Origin: Staphylococcus nepalensis
GTDB taxonomy: Bacteria; Bacillota; Bacilli; Staphylococcales; Staphylococcaceae
Length of the DNA: 64,000 nt
Reading direction: 5' to 3'
NCBI RefSeq assembly: GCF_014635045.1
Contig: NZ_BMCF01000001.1
Span: 496,001-560,000 of the forward strand
In this document: piece by piece, positions 37,189 through 47,680 of the stretch
Position numbering within the stretch: position 1 is the first letter of the stretch
How the letters are laid out: the number at the start of each line of letters is the position of its first letter
Made by a program: the position numbers and the translations under genes
The notes under the pieces: generated by a model
The model's input: the letters and a program-made list of their open reading frames with translations, nothing else
Databases searched by the model: none
What the model was told of the DNA's origin: nothing

Positions 37189-38023
37189 TGTTATGGAATT
37201 TAGTTTCCTACAACGTGCACTCATTACTTCTATTATTATCGGTATCGTCTGTGGCGTCATCGGTTGCTTTATCGTACTCAGAGGGTTAGCACTTATGGGA
37301 GATGCTATTTCTCACGCAGTATTACCAGGTGTAGCCATTTCTTATATGTTAGGCGTCAATTTCTTTTATGGCGCTGCATTATTCGGTATTTTAGCTGCAC
37401 TTGGTATCGGATTTGTAAATCAAAATAGTAATATTAAAAATGACTCTGCAATCGGCATTGTATTTTCATTCTTTTTAGCGTTAGGTGTATTACTCGTTAC
37501 CAAGGCGCAATCTTCTATTGACTTAACGGAAATTCTTTTTGGTAACGTCTTAACCGTTAAAGGCGAAGATAGAACTTTAACAATGATTGTTGCAGCTATT
37601 GTACTCATTATTGTCATTGTCTTCTATAAAGAGCTTTTATTATCTACTTTTGACTCTACTATGGCTGCCGCTTCAGGTTTGCCTGTAAAATTTATACATT
37701 ATATAATTATGATTTTATTAACATTAGTAACAGTAGCTTCATTACAAACAGTCGGTGTTATCTTGGTAGTTTCTCTACTAATCACGCCTGCAGCAACAGC
37801 TTATCTATTATCCAATAGATTATCCACGATGATATTTGTTTCTGCATTTATTGGGGCAATTTCTGCAGTTATCGGCTTATTCTTAAGCTTTTCTTACAAT
37901 TTACCTTCTGGCGTGGTCATTGTATTAGTTATTACAACGATTTTTATAGTGACATTCTTTTTAGCACCTAAATCAGGTCTCTTATGGAAATCCATTAAAA
38001 GTAAACGATCGATTGCGAGGTGA
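37166..38023 (+). CDS. mntB: Manganese ABC transporter permease
   Basis: A 285-residue ABC-3 family permease with about eight helices. RGLALMGDAISHAVLPGVAI is the family's conserved loop and LQTVGVILVVSLLITPAATA a late helix signature. ATG 37166 is chosen: AAGGAGG lies 8 bases upstream inside mntA, whereas the GTG at 37157 overlaps that site. Second gene of mntABC. Confidence 0.92.
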   Translation: MIQQFVSDVMEFSFLQRALITSIIIGIVCGVIGCFIVLRGLALMGDAISHAVLPGVAISYMLGVNFFYGAALFGILAALGIGFVNQNSNIKNDSAIGIVFSFFLALGVLLVTKAQSSIDLTEILFGNVLTVKGEDRTLTMIVAAIVLIIVIVFYKELLLSTFDSTMAAASGLPVKFIHYIIMILLTLVTVASLQTVGVILVVSLLITPAATAYLLSNRLSTMIFVSAFIGAISAVIGLFLSFSYNLPSGVVIVLVITTIFIVTFFLAPKSGLLWKSIKSKRSIAR

Positions 38024-38029
38024 AAACGA

Positions 38030-38992
38030 ATGAAAAAATTAGTTCTACTCATACTCACTTTAATATTATCTGTTATTTTCGTAGGTTGTAGTAGAGAAGA
38101 TGATATTACATTAAAGTCTAATCATCCCCCTACACAAACCGACAAAGATCAAATTGAAGTCATTACTAGTTTTTCTATGATTGAGGATATGACTAAGTCA
38201 ATTGGTGGCAAACATGTAAAAGTCACAAATCTTGTGCCTATAGGTACTGATCCGCACGATTATGAGCCAAAACCAGACGACATGAAAGATATTGCACGCT
38301 CAGATTTAATTTTGTATAACGGGCTAAATTTAGAAGGCGGGGACAAAGGTTGGTTAGCTAAGGTTTTAGATACAACAGACTATCAAAAACGTAACGCTGT
38401 GGCCGTATCCAAAGATGTAAAACCTATGTATATTGGAGATGAGGATAATAAAGAAGTTAACCCACACGCTTTCATCGATCCTTATGTTGGAGAAAAAATG
38501 GTAAAGGCTATTACTTCCTCTTTAATACAAAAAAATCCTGAGCATGAAGCATATTTCAAAAAAAATGAGGCACGTTATTTAAAATCGCTACATGAGATTG
38601 AACGTGATTACGATAAAAAATTAAACAGCATCCCCAAGGATAATAAGGTATTCGTGACGAGTGAGCAGGCGTTCCAATATTTAACCTCACGCTATAATTT
38701 AAAAGAAGGTTATATTTGGGCCATAGATACAGAAGAAAATGGTTCTCCAGAACAAATTAAGAATTTAGTTCAATTTATTCACAGAAACAAACCTCCTGTA
38801 CTATTTATCGAATCTAATGTAGATAAACGGCCTATGGAAACTGTTTCTACAGAGAGTAATGTTAAAATCTATCCTAAGCCAATCTACTCTGATGAAATTG
38901 GCAAAAAAGGCGAAGATGCAGATACTTATTTAAGTTATTTACGCTATAATTTAGAAGTGATATCCGATGGCCTAAATTCAAAAAATAAATAA
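38030..38992 (+). CDS. mntC: Manganese-binding lipoprotein of the MntABC importer
   Basis: A 320-residue cluster A-I (ZnuA/PsaA-type) binding protein. A signal peptide ends in a lipobox (VIFVGC, Cys at about residue 20), giving a membrane-tethered lipoprotein. Metal ligands are expected at GTDPHDYEP, NPHAFIDP, the Glu of VTSEQAFQYL and the Asp of IYSDEIG. It delivers Mn(II) to MntB. Last gene of the operon, 6 bases after mntB and followed by a terminator. Confidence 0.93.
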   Translation: MKKLVLLILTLILSVIFVGCSREDDITLKSNHPPTQTDKDQIEVITSFSMIEDMTKSIGGKHVKVTNLVPIGTDPHDYEPKPDDMKDIARSDLILYNGLNLEGGDKGWLAKVLDTTDYQKRNAVAVSKDVKPMYIGDEDNKEVNPHAFIDPYVGEKMVKAITSSLIQKNPEHEAYFKKNEARYLKSLHEIERDYDKKLNSIPKDNKVFVTSEQAFQYLTSRYNLKEGYIWAIDTEENGSPEQIKNLVQFIHRNKPPVLFIESNVDKRPMETVSTESNVKIYPKPIYSDEIGKKGEDADTYLSYLRYNLEVISDGLNSKNK

Positions 38993-39005
38993 TTAGTATA
39001 TATCT

Positions 39006-39044
39006 TAAGCCCTCATTAATTTATAATAAATTAATGAGGGCTTA
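39006..39044. terminator. Terminator between mntC and betA
   Basis: Perfect 18-base stem (TAAGCCCTCATTAATTTA with its complement) and a 3-base loop between the convergent genes. Confidence 0.85.
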
Positions 39045-39076
39045 CGTTGTTTTACACCTTTATCTTAACGTGTTAA

Positions 39077-40759
39077 TTATTTTATTGTGCCTGCATCTTT
39101 ATCGTGTACACCATGACGATAGAAATCAAGATATTCTGGTTCTAATGGTTGTTTACCTCTAATGATATCTGCTGCTTTTTCAGCCATCATTAAGACAGGT
39201 GAATGAATATTACCATTAGTTGTTCGTGGCATCACTGAAGCATCTACAACACGTAAGTTTTCCATGCCATGTACTTTAAATGTTTCTGGGTCTACGACTG
39301 ACATTTCATCAGATTTAGGCCCCATTCTACAACTACATGATGGATGTAATGCAGTTTCTCCATCACGTTTAACCCATTCTATAATTTCCTCATCTGTTTG
39401 TACTTCTGGTCCTGGTGAAATTTCTCCACCATTGAAAGGATCTAATGCTTTTTGCGATAAGATGTTTCTAGCTACTCTTATTGCTTCTACCCATTCACGC
39501 TTATCTTCTTCAGTTGATAAGTAGTTAAACACAAAGTCTGGTTTTTCAAATGGATCTTTAGATTTAATCTTGAGATGCCCACGAGAGTTAGAGTACATAG
39601 GTCCGACATGCACTTGATAACCATGAGCAGTTGGTGCTTTCGTACCATCGTACCTTACTGCAATTGGTAAGAAGTGGAACATTAAGTTTGGATAATCTAC
39701 TTCGTCGTTTGAACGAACGAAACCGCCACCTTCAAAGTGGTTTGATGCAGCTGCACCTTTACGTCCCAGAATCCATTGCAATCCAATCAACGGCATTTTT
39801 AATTTATTTAAACTTGGTTGCATAGAAACTGGTTCTTTACATGCATGTTGCACATAAACTTCTAAATGGTCTTCAAAATTTTCACCTACACCTGGTAAAT
39901 GCAAACGTGGTTCTACGCCAACTGAACGCAAGTGTTCTGAGTCACCAATACCAGACAATTGTAATAATTGAGGTGAGTTAATTGCACCACCTGATAAGAT
40001 CACTTCTTTAGCGTTTACTGTATGCTCTTTTCCATTTTTCTTAAATGTAACGCCTGTTACTTTGTTCCCATCAAAATTTAATTTCGTAACGAATGCACGT
40101 GTTTGTACTTCTAAATTTTTACGTTTCATTGCAGGATGTAAATATGCTCTAGATGCAGACACGCGGCGTCCGTTATGTACTTGGCTGTCAAACGGTCCGA
40201 AACCTTCTTGACGGAAACCATTTACGTCTGGCGTTTTATTATACCCAGCTTCTACGCCAGCGTTAAAGAATGCTTGGAATAATGGGTTGGAAGCAGGTCC
40301 GCGTCTCAATTTAATTGGACCATGGTGACCGCGGTACGGATCATCTTTAGTCGCACCAAATGTAGTTTCTAAACGTTTGAAGTATGGTAAACAATGTGCA
40401 TAATCCCAACTTTCCATGCCTTCTGGTTTAGCCCATTTTTCATAGTCCATTGGATTACCTCTTTGATAAATCATACCGTTAATAGAACTTGATCCACCCA
40501 GTACTTTACCACGTGCGTGTCCTACTTTTCTACCATCCATATGTGGTTCTTCATTCGTTTCGTAAATCCAATCATAAAGTTTATTGCCTGCTGGGTACAT
40601 CAACGCGGCTGGCATTTGTATTAACAAATCCCAAGGATAGTCACTACGACCCGCTTCAAGTACTAACACACTATTAGATGCATCTTCACTTAATCTGCCT
40701 CCTAATACGGAACCGGCACTGCCGCCACCAATAATGATATAATCGTATGATTTTTTCAT
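39077..40759 (-). CDS. betA: Choline dehydrogenase
   Basis: A 560-residue GMC oxidoreductase that oxidises choline to betaine aldehyde. [20 protein letters not shown] is the FAD-binding loop, [18 protein letters not shown] and [18 protein letters not shown] are the two GMC signatures, and [12 protein letters not shown] with [11 protein letters not shown] carries the catalytic His/Asn pair. Second gene after betB; together they make the osmoprotectant glycine betaine. Full length; choline substrate is supported by betB, cudC and cudT beside it. Confidence 0.92.
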   Translation of the reverse strand: MKKSYDYIIIGGGSAGSVLGGRLSEDASNSVLVLEAGRSDYPWDLLIQMPAALMYPAGNKLYDWIYETNEEPHMDGRKVGHARGKVLGGSSSINGMIYQRGNPMDYEKWAKPEGMESWDYAHCLPYFKRLETTFGATKDDPYRGHHGPIKLRRGPASNPLFQAFFNAGVEAGYNKTPDVNGFRQEGFGPFDSQVHNGRRVSASRAYLHPAMKRKNLEVQTRAFVTKLNFDGNKVTGVTFKKNGKEHTVNAKEVILSGGAINSPQLLQLSGIGDSEHLRSVGVEPRLHLPGVGENFEDHLEVYVQHACKEPVSMQPSLNKLKMPLIGLQWILGRKGAAASNHFEGGGFVRSNDEVDYPNLMFHFLPIAVRYDGTKAPTAHGYQVHVGPMYSNSRGHLKIKSKDPFEKPDFVFNYLSTEEDKREWVEAIRVARNILSQKALDPFNGGEISPGPEVQTDEEIIEWVKRDGETALHPSCSCRMGPKSDEMSVVDPETFKVHGMENLRVVDASVMPRTTNGNIHSPVLMMAEKAADIIRGKQPLEPEYLDFYRHGVHDKDAGTIK

Positions 40760-40814
40760 CTTTAATATAGCCTCCTAATGCTTAAATATTATTTTAATTT
40801 ATAATCGTCTTTTA

Positions 40815-42308
40815 TTATGCTTTACCAAACCAATTGACTGGTTCTGGATTTGTATTACGAAGAATATGTTTCTCGACTTGATATTCAGCTAGTCCTTCTT
40901 TACCTAATTCTCTACCGATACCGGATTGCTTATAACCGCCCCATGGCGCTTGTGCAAAGTATGGATGGAAATCATTGATCCACACAGTTCCCATCTTCAA
41001 TTGATTCACAACACGTTCAGCTTTACTAATATCTTGAGTGAATACGCCACCAGCTAAGCCATAAATAGAATCATTCGCGAGTTCAATCGCTTCTGCTTCT
41101 GTGTCAAAGCCTTCGATTGTTACAACAGGACCAAACACCTCTTCTTGGACGATACGCATTGATGTATCACAATCAGTAATTACAGTTGGTTCAAAGAAAA
41201 AACCAGCTTTTAAATCTTCGCGCTCTGGTCGTTTACCACCGATAGCAATTGTAGCGTTTTCTGATTTAGCAACTTCCATATATTTTTCTATTTTTTCTCT
41301 GTGTTCAGCAGAGATAACGGGCCCCATTTCTGTTTCAGGGTTAAAACCGTCTCCTAATTTAATATTTTTAATTCTTTCAATTAACGCCGATTCAAATTGA
41401 TTTTTGATATCGTTATGAACTATAATTCTCGCACCTGCCGAACACACTTGTCCTGCATGGAAAAATCCACCATTTAAAGCTTGATCAACTGCAAGTTCAA
41501 AATCAGCATCTTCAAAAATAACATTTGGATTTTTTCCACCTAATTCTAGTGCCACATTGGTCACATGATCTGCAGCTTGTTTCATTATATGTTTACCTGT
41601 TTTAATACCACCTGTGAATGATACTAAGTCTACATCTTTATGTGAAGATAATGGCTCTCCAACTTCAGAGCCTTTACCTAAAACTAAGTTAATTACGCCT
41701 TTAGGAAAACCGACTTCTTCCATTAATTCAAATACACGAATTGTCGTTAACGGCGTAATTTCACTTGGCTTCATTACTAGGGAACAACCAGTTGCAAGTG
41801 CTGGAGCAATTTTCCAAGATGCCTGTAGTAAAGGATAGTTCCAAGGTGTAATTTGAGTTACAACGCCTACTGGTTCTTTGATAACTTTACTCTCAGTATT
41901 TGGAATCGGAGAATCAATGATTTCTCCGCCATCTTTGTCTGCTAATCCTGCAAAATAGTTAAATACATTTGCGATGTCGTCCATATCTGCATAAGATTCT
42001 TCTAGTGTTTTACCTGTGTCTAATGTCTCAAGTCTTGCTAGCTCTTCACGATGTGTTTCAATTAATCCAGCAATAGCATTTACTTTTTTACCTCTATTTT
42101 CGCTTGTTTCTTGAGACCAGGTACCCTCTTCAAAAGCGCGTCTTGCAGCTAAAATAGCACGTTCACTATCTTCTGCAGTGCCTTCTGCTACTTCAAAAAT
42201 AACTTCTTGGTTATATGGGTTTATGATTTTTCTCGTTTCTTTACTTGAGCTGTCTACCCATTCTCCATCTATATATTGACGACGGGACAAATGATTTACA
42301 AGTTCCAT
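40815..42308 (-). CDS. betB: Betaine aldehyde dehydrogenase
   Basis: A 497-residue NAD(P)-dependent aldehyde dehydrogenase that converts betaine aldehyde to glycine betaine. ITPWNYPLLQASWKIAPAL, the catalytic Glu in ALELGGKNPNVIF and catalytic Cys in FFHAGQVCSAGARI are all present. Called gbsA or cudA in related species. First gene of the betB-betA operon, with GGAGG before the ATG, a clear promoter and a dyad in its leader; diverges from cudC. Confidence 0.93.
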   Translation of the reverse strand: MELVNHLSRRQYIDGEWVDSSSKETRKIINPYNQEVIFEVAEGTAEDSERAILAARRAFEEGTWSQETSENRGKKVNAIAGLIETHREELARLETLDTGKTLEESYADMDDIANVFNYFAGLADKDGGEIIDSPIPNTESKVIKEPVGVVTQITPWNYPLLQASWKIAPALATGCSLVMKPSEITPLTTIRVFELMEEVGFPKGVINLVLGKGSEVGEPLSSHKDVDLVSFTGGIKTGKHIMKQAADHVTNVALELGGKNPNVIFEDADFELAVDQALNGGFFHAGQVCSAGARIIVHNDIKNQFESALIERIKNIKLGDGFNPETEMGPVISAEHREKIEKYMEVAKSENATIAIGGKRPEREDLKAGFFFEPTVITDCDTSMRIVQEEVFGPVVTIEGFDTEAEAIELANDSIYGLAGGVFTQDISKAERVVNQLKMGTVWINDFHPYFAQAPWGGYKQSGIGRELGKEGLAEYQVEKHILRNTNPEPVNWFGKA

Positions 42309-42330
42309 TAAAATTACCTCCGTTAAGTTT

Positions 42331-42351
42331 GTTAAATTTTTATTTAACGAA
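42331..42351. promoter_or_regulatory. Candidate CudC operator in the betB leader
   Basis: The dyad GTTAAAT-TTTT-ATTTAAC (42331-42348) is continued by TAACGAA (42345-42351). The same heptamer occurs upstream of cudT (45057-45063). Placed just downstream of the betB promoter, it suits a roadblock repressor. Confidence 0.45.
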
Positions 42352-42365
42352 TTTTATGAACTTTA

Positions 42366-42394
42366 TGTTATCATAGTAATTGAAAAAGTGTCAA
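42366..42394 (-). promoter_or_regulatory. Sigma-A promoter of betBA
   Basis: Minus strand TTGACA (42389-42394) and a -10 GATAAC/TGATAA element (about 42366-42373), spaced 16-17 bases, lying about 65 bases upstream of betB. Confidence 0.55.
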
Positions 42395-42513
42395 ACGAGT
42401 TTAAAAATGATAGGGGTTTATACATGCATCTTCTTTAAATGCTATGTACACTATAATCAATCCCTATTTATTTAATTATTGAACTCAACAAGTATTTGGA
42501 CGGAGGTGGACAA

Positions 42514-43065
42514 TTGGTACATTCGAATAATCCTGATTACCAACTAGAAGAAGCGAAAGATATTGTTATTAACGCTATTGGCGAAACAATGGACCTTTAT
42601 GGCATAAACAGAAGTGTAGGGAACTTATTTGGGACAATGCTCTTTGAAGATAGCATGACACTTGATGAAATGAGAGAACAGTTACAAATGAGTAAACCAA
42701 GTATGAGTGCTGGTGTTAAACGACTTCAAGAATACGATATCGTCAAACAACAGTTTACACGCGGTAGCAGAAAACAACACTTTATCGCTGAAAAAGATTT
42801 CTTTAATTTTTTCAGAAATTTCTTTTCACGCAAGTGGCGTAGAGAAATTGTTATCAATTCAGAAGGCGTGCACGATGCAGTAGCAATTCTTGATAAAATT
42901 ATTGATAATGATAAAGCAGATGAAGCTACAATAGCTGAAGCAAAAGAAGTTAAACAACAATTACTTGATACTTTGCCTTATTATGAATGGCTAGAGCAAT
43001 TAAGTGATGCGTTAGAATCCGGAGAAATTTTCAAATATTTTCCAATGCCAGAAAGAAAAGAATAA
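42514..43065 (+). CDS. cudC: GbsR/MarR-type repressor of choline oxidation
   Basis: A 183-residue winged-helix protein of the GbsR family: TMDLYGINRSVGNLFGTMLF, the recognition region LTLDEMREQLQMSKPSMSAG-like MTLDEMREQLQMSKPSMSAG, and FRNFFSRKWRREIVINS. In Bacillus, GbsR is a choline-sensing repressor of betaine synthesis. It lies between the betBA operon (divergent) and cudT (convergent). I start it at TTG 42514, 6 bases after GGAGGTG; the frame is open to a TTG at 42496 that lacks a ribosome site. Confidence 0.85.
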   Translation: MVHSNNPDYQLEEAKDIVINAIGETMDLYGINRSVGNLFGTMLFEDSMTLDEMREQLQMSKPSMSAGVKRLQEYDIVKQQFTRGSRKQHFIAEKDFFNFFRNFFSRKWRREIVINSEGVHDAVAILDKIIDNDKADEATIAEAKEVKQQLLDTLPYYEWLEQLSDALESGEIFKYFPMPERKE

Positions 43066-43210
43066 TTAAGTTTCCGGAGCGGTATAGCATTTACATTTTT
43101 CACAAGTGGTTGCGTTGTCTTTTTCTATCAAAAATATACATGCTTATATGCTTATATAAGCACTCCCAGGACTATGCAGCGGATTACAACTACTGTTTAT
43201 CTGCTAATAA

Positions 43211-43237
43211 AGGCCGAGGCATTTTATGTCCCGGCCT
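43211..43237. terminator. Terminator between cudC and cudT
   Basis: AGGCCG pairs with CGGCCT across an imperfect inner stem, with T-rich sequence on both strands, between convergent genes. Confidence 0.65.
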
Positions 43238-43338
43238 ATTTTATATTTATAAAGCATAAAAAATACTCCCTTCAATATTTTCACTTTTAAGTGTCCATTT
43301 TGAAAGGAGCATGCATCTTCAATATTTTTATTTTACGT

Positions 43339-44961
43339 TTATAAATTATCGTCTTCTTTTTTCTCTCTAACTTGAGTAATCCTCAACGAACGTCTTTCAA
43401 CTTCTTTATATTTTTCAGCTCTGTTTTCTAACTTCAACCGATCTTCGGATAACGTCCTTAAGAAGGCAATCATCATCATAATAAAGACTACAAGCACAGG
43501 TACACTCGCCAATAAGGAGGCTGTCTTCAGCACTTCTAAGGCACGTTCCCCACCTACTAACATTAAAGCGAATGGTAATAAACATAAAGCAAATGCCCAA
43601 TATAAACGATTTGCTTTTAATGGTTCTCCAATTACTTTTTTCTGTGAAGCTGATGCCAATATATATGACCCCGAATCAAATGTAGTTGCCAGGAACAAAA
43701 TTGCAGAAATTAAAAATAACGTAATAATTACATTTGGAAACGGCAATTGATGTAACACTTCAATAATTGTTGCTTCTGTACTATGTGAATTTAAATATTG
43801 AATAACGTCAAATGCACCGCTGATTTGTAAATAAACAGCATAGTTCCCAAAAATACCAAAGAACAACGCACAGCCTAACGTGCCATATATCAATGTACCT
43901 AACACCAGTTCTTTAAGCGTACGGCCTTTAGAAATACGGGCAATAAATAACCCAATAAACGGCGCGTACACGATCCACCATGACCAATAGAATATTGTCC
44001 ATTGTTGTGGGAACTTCGTTTCTTCACGTCCGCCGACTCCGCCAAATGGTTCAATCCATGTCGCCATTTGGAAAAAGTTTTTCACCATATTGCCTAAGCC
44101 TGTAATCGAGGTTTCCATTATAAAGACAGTAGGACCGACTATAAATACAAAACCAAGTAAAACAAATGACAATATCACATTCCAATCACTTAGAACTTTA
44201 ATTCCTTTTTTCAATCCTGAATAAGAACTATAAGCAAATATCGCTGTGATCATTAACAGAATGGCACCACGCATTATCATGTTATCCCCATCTATACCTG
44301 TCAATCGCTCAATACCTGCTGCGACCATTGGGACACCCAGCGCTAAAGAAGTCGCAGCGCCGCCTAACAAACCAAAGATGAATATGATATCAACGACTTG
44401 ACCAATAAAACCATCTGTCTGACTTTTTAAAATTGGTCGTAGCGTCTGACTTATTTTATAGATTGGTTTTTTCTTCACAAATATAAGATAACCAATACAT
44501 AATGCTGGTAACACAAATGTTGCCCAAGCTATGGGGCCCCAATGAAACATGCCATACATTGTAGCATAGTTTAAAGCTGTATCAGTCATCCCTTCAGCAC
44601 CATGAGGCGGATCCTGGTAATAGAAAGCCCATTCTATAATACCCCAATACAAAATATCAGAAGCAATACCAGCGCAAAATAACATCGCCGCCCAACTAAA
44701 ATTATTAAATTCAGGCTTATCCGTTGCTTTACCTAACGTAACATTACCGTATTTACCAAATGCTATGTATAATACAAATATTAAAGTAGCTAAACCTATG
44801 ATGAGATACACCGAGCCTATCGTACTTGAAACCGCATCATTCATTGTTGTGATAATGTCTTGACTGGCTTTAGGAAAAACCATCATTGGAATTACTGCAA
44901 TAAGTAAAATTACGGATGACCCTATAAAGGTCGTCCAATCCATAACTCTATTATTTTTCAA
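43339..44961 (-). CDS. cudT: BCCT-family choline transporter
   Basis: A 540-residue, 12-helix BCCT carrier. FSWAAMLFCAGIASDILYWG, YGMFHWGPIAWATF and the signature WTIFYWSWWIVYAPFIGLFI with ARISKGRT mark the betaine/choline/carnitine family; the tryptophan-rich segment forms the aromatic box for trimethylammonium groups. Choline is favoured by context. The start is a TTG, 7 bases after AAGGGGTG. A dyad lies in its leader. The tail after the last helix is charged and short. Confidence 0.88.
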   Translation of the reverse strand: MKNNRVMDWTTFIGSSVILLIAVIPMMVFPKASQDIITTMNDAVSSTIGSVYLIIGLATLIFVLYIAFGKYGNVTLGKATDKPEFNNFSWAAMLFCAGIASDILYWGIIEWAFYYQDPPHGAEGMTDTALNYATMYGMFHWGPIAWATFVLPALCIGYLIFVKKKPIYKISQTLRPILKSQTDGFIGQVVDIIFIFGLLGGAATSLALGVPMVAAGIERLTGIDGDNMIMRGAILLMITAIFAYSSYSGLKKGIKVLSDWNVILSFVLLGFVFIVGPTVFIMETSITGLGNMVKNFFQMATWIEPFGGVGGREETKFPQQWTIFYWSWWIVYAPFIGLFIARISKGRTLKELVLGTLIYGTLGCALFFGIFGNYAVYLQISGAFDVIQYLNSHSTEATIIEVLHQLPFPNVIITLFLISAILFLATTFDSGSYILASASQKKVIGEPLKANRLYWAFALCLLPFALMLVGGERALEVLKTASLLASVPVLVVFIMMMIAFLRTLSEDRLKLENRAEKYKEVERRSLRITQVREKKEDDNL

Positions 44962-44998
44962 AATTTGACACCCCTTATAGTAAATATTATGTAAAAAA

Positions 44999-45027
44999 TC
45001 GCTAACTTATTTTTTTATCGTTAGCGA
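44999..45027. promoter_or_regulatory. Dyad in the cudT leader
   Basis: Perfect arms TCGCTAAC and GTTAGCGA around a 13-base T-rich spacer, about 40-65 bases upstream of the cudT start. It may be an operator or an mRNA hairpin. Confidence 0.45.
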
Positions 45028-45110
45028 AACGATATATTAATTCACAAACATGAGCCTAACGAACTTTAAATAATAATGCAAATTACATTCAAAAACACGA
45101 GAGCCAAAAG

Positions 45111-45834
45111 ATGAATATTTATATAATAATAATTATTAGCGTAGCTTTGGTATTTGCTACAATCACAGTGTTAAGTTTAAATTTAACGAATTTAACGAAA
45201 GAAACAAATTTATTTTATGTATTTTTATACTTTATTTTTGTATTAATATTAATTTTATATTTTTTGAAAAACTTTTATTTTTCAAGTTTCCAGGAATGTT
45301 TTTCCAGTTACATAATTCTCTTATTTTATTACAATCATATTGTGTGAATTAATCATTGCGCGTTGAGGAGTGGATAACGTGTAGCATTACTATAAATGAT
45401 ATTGGAAAAATGCGTTTGATTTTAACGGATGTGCTAGAAGAAAATAATTTTGGTTTCCCTTTTTAGTCAATGTACTCATCACTCTCATATTAACTTTAGG
45501 CGTAAACTATATGCTTAAGGTATCTACGAAAATTAGTGACGTAATTGAAACTTTCTTCACCGTTATCATTATTTATCCCAGATTTTGCGTTAACTACGAG
45601 AGGTATGCATGATATTGGAACAACAATGGCTTTTCCAACTGTATTTGCAATCTTGTACATAATATCGAAAGTACAATTGTATATTACGTTTAGTAATGGG
45701 GTTTTTTCAATATTATACAACTTATTTTTGGTATTTGAGGTATCGTACTCTTTATTTTAAGTATCATTGCGCTGTTTTATATATCTATGACTAGTGACAA
45801 AACTTCTAATCAGTACGGGTGGTCTCGTGTATAA
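45111..45834 (+). pseudogene. Decayed gene(s) for a small multi-helix membrane protein
   Basis: The first stretch (45111-45347) encodes MNIYIIIIISVALVFATITV and further hydrophobic helices. After its stop, protein-like pieces continue in shifted frames on the same strand: IGKMRLILTDVLEENNFGFPF then a stop, LVNVLITLILTLGVNYMLKV with KISDVIETF, then ALTTRGMHDIGTTMAFPTV, and finally GIVLFILSIIALFYISMTSD ending at 45834. At least two frameshifts and two internal stops are needed to join them. The start lacks a good ribosome site. It looks like one or two decayed membrane-protein genes; the family is not recognised. Confidence 0.6.
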
Positions 45835-45936
45835 TGACTTAAGTGATAATAAAATTTGCTACATCCCCCCTTACATTTTAGTTAAATTATTTTATAATCG
45901 ATATGTACTATATTTCTAACAAATGAGGTATTAATC

Positions 45937-46653
45937 ATGGATAAAAATAAAATAATAAATTATTGGGATAAACGTGCTACTTCATTTAGTGACGATAAAC
46001 AAGCAGAATTAAAAAGTGAACATGCTCAAAGATGGCTAGATGAAATCAATCAAATTATTAAAATCAAGTCTGGCATGAAAATTTTAGATATTGGAACAGG
46101 TGCAGGCTTTTTAGCTATTTTATGCCGTCAACAAGGCGCACAAGTAACTGGCATTGATCTCTCCCCTGATATGATTCAATCAGCAAAACAAAACGCCTCA
46201 CTTTTTGATCAGCAAATTCATTTTCAAGTCATGGATGCTGAAAACTTAAAATTTGATGATGCACATTTTGATTTAGTTATAGCTAGAAATGTCACTTGGT
46301 TACTACCTGACACGAAAGCCGCCTACCAAGAATGGCTACGTGTTTTAAAACCGAAAGGCAAACTAATCAATATTGACGGAAACTATGGCAAAGACTCATT
46401 TGTAGATTATAGTGATCTGCCAAGCGATCATGCACACAATACACTAGGTGATGAGATGTTACAAGAAAGCGAAGATATAAAGCAGAGTATTTCGATCAAT
46501 CACTATGAAAGACCGCAATATGATTTAGACATACTTCAACAAATCCATACGCAATCTATTCATCTAGATACAGATATCTACAAACGTATTTATAAATCAG
46601 AAGATGATTTTTATAATCCGACCCCCATATTTTTAATAGCAATTACGAAATAA
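45937..46653 (+). CDS. SAM-dependent class I methyltransferase
   Basis: A 238-residue Rossmann methyltransferase. ILDIGTGAGFLAILCRQQGA is SAM motif I, VTGIDLSPDMIQSAKQNA motif II and FDLVIARNVTWLLPDTKAAY motifs III/IV, as in the UbiE/Methyltransf_11 group. The substrate is not evident; the C-terminal quarter shows no recognised acceptor domain. Monocistronic, with GAGGT before the ATG. Confidence 0.82.
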   Translation: MDKNKIINYWDKRATSFSDDKQAELKSEHAQRWLDEINQIIKIKSGMKILDIGTGAGFLAILCRQQGAQVTGIDLSPDMIQSAKQNASLFDQQIHFQVMDAENLKFDDAHFDLVIARNVTWLLPDTKAAYQEWLRVLKPKGKLINIDGNYGKDSFVDYSDLPSDHAHNTLGDEMLQESEDIKQSISINHYERPQYDLDILQQIHTQSIHLDTDIYKRIYKSEDDFYNPTPIFLIAITK

Positions 46654-46789
46654 TTGAATATCTTAAGTGCCAAAATATTGCTAATGATATAGATTTTTTA
46701 ATATTTTAAGTCACTCAAAGCCTAGAACTTGCGTTGTACCTTAATTTTTATCATACTATATATGTATAATAGCTAAAGGAGTGGTAAGA

Positions 46790-47680
46790 ATGAATAAAGA
46801 ACAATTAGAAAAGATGAAAAACGGTAAAGGATTCATCGCTGCATTAGACCAAAGTGGTGGCAGTACGCCTAAAGCGTTAAGTGACTATGGCGTTACTGAA
46901 GACCAATATAGCAGCGAAGATGAAATGTTTAAACTCGTTCATGACATGCGTACTCGCATCGTTTCTTCACCTGCATTCAGCTCGGATAAAATTGTAGGTG
47001 CAATTCTTTTCGAACAAACGATGGATCGCGAAGTAGAAGGTAAACATACTGGTGATTATTTAGCTGATAAAGGCATTGTTCCTTTATTAAAAGTAGATAA
47101 AGGCTTAGCTGAAGAAAAAGACGGTGTACAATTAATGAAACCAATGCCAAATTTAGACGATTTACTAAGTCGTGCAAACGACCATAAAATCTTTGGCACA
47201 AAAATGCGTTCGAATATTTTAGAATTTAATAAAGCTGGTATTGATCAAGTTGTTCAACAACAATTTGAAGTTGCAAAACAAATTATTTCAGCTGGATTAG
47301 TTCCAATCATTGAACCAGAAGTAAATATTAATGCCGAAAATAAAGCTGAAATCGAATCATATTTAACAAGTGCTATTTTAGCTGAATTAAATAAATTAAA
47401 TGATGATCAATTAGTTATGTTGAAATTAACAATCCCAACTAAAGCAAACCAATACCAAGAATTGATTGAGCACCCTAATGTGGTTCGTGTAGTTGCATTA
47501 TCAGGGGGCTATAGTAGAGAACATGCTAATGAAGTATTGAAACAAAACAAAGGCTTAATTGCCAGTTTCTCTCGTGCGTTAATCAATGACTTAAATGTTA
47601 ATCAATCAGATGAAGAATTCGATAGAATCTTAGGCGAAACAATCGAATCAATCTACGATGCATCAGTAAACAAAGTTTAA
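46790..47680 (+). CDS. fda: Fructose-bisphosphate aldolase class I
   Basis: A 296-residue Schiff-base aldolase of glycolysis/gluconeogenesis: [20 protein letters not shown] is the N-terminal signature, and lysines in [10 protein letters not shown] and [13 protein letters not shown] belong to the active site, the latter carrying the Schiff-base lysine. The frame is open to a GTG at 46781, but the ATG at 46790 is 8 bases after AAAGGAG. A TATAAT element lies at 46765-46770. Highly biased codon use suggests strong expression. Confidence 0.93.
   Translation: MNKEQLEKMKNGKGFIAALDQSGGSTPKALSDYGVTEDQYSSEDEMFKLVHDMRTRIVSSPAFSSDKIVGAILFEQTMDREVEGKHTGDYLADKGIVPLLKVDKGLAEEKDGVQLMKPMPNLDDLLSRANDHKIFGTKMRSNILEFNKAGIDQVVQQQFEVAKQIISAGLVPIIEPEVNINAENKAEIESYLTSAILAELNKLNDDQLVMLKLTIPTKANQYQELIEHPNVVRVVALSGGYSREHANEVLKQNKGLIASFSRALINDLNVNQSDEEFDRILGETIESIYDASVNKV

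Noticed and set aside
45182..45199. Tandem TTTAACGAA repeats resembling the candidate CudC motif.
   Set aside because: They lie within the decayed reading frame encoding NLTNLTK and far from a promoter; most likely coincidental.
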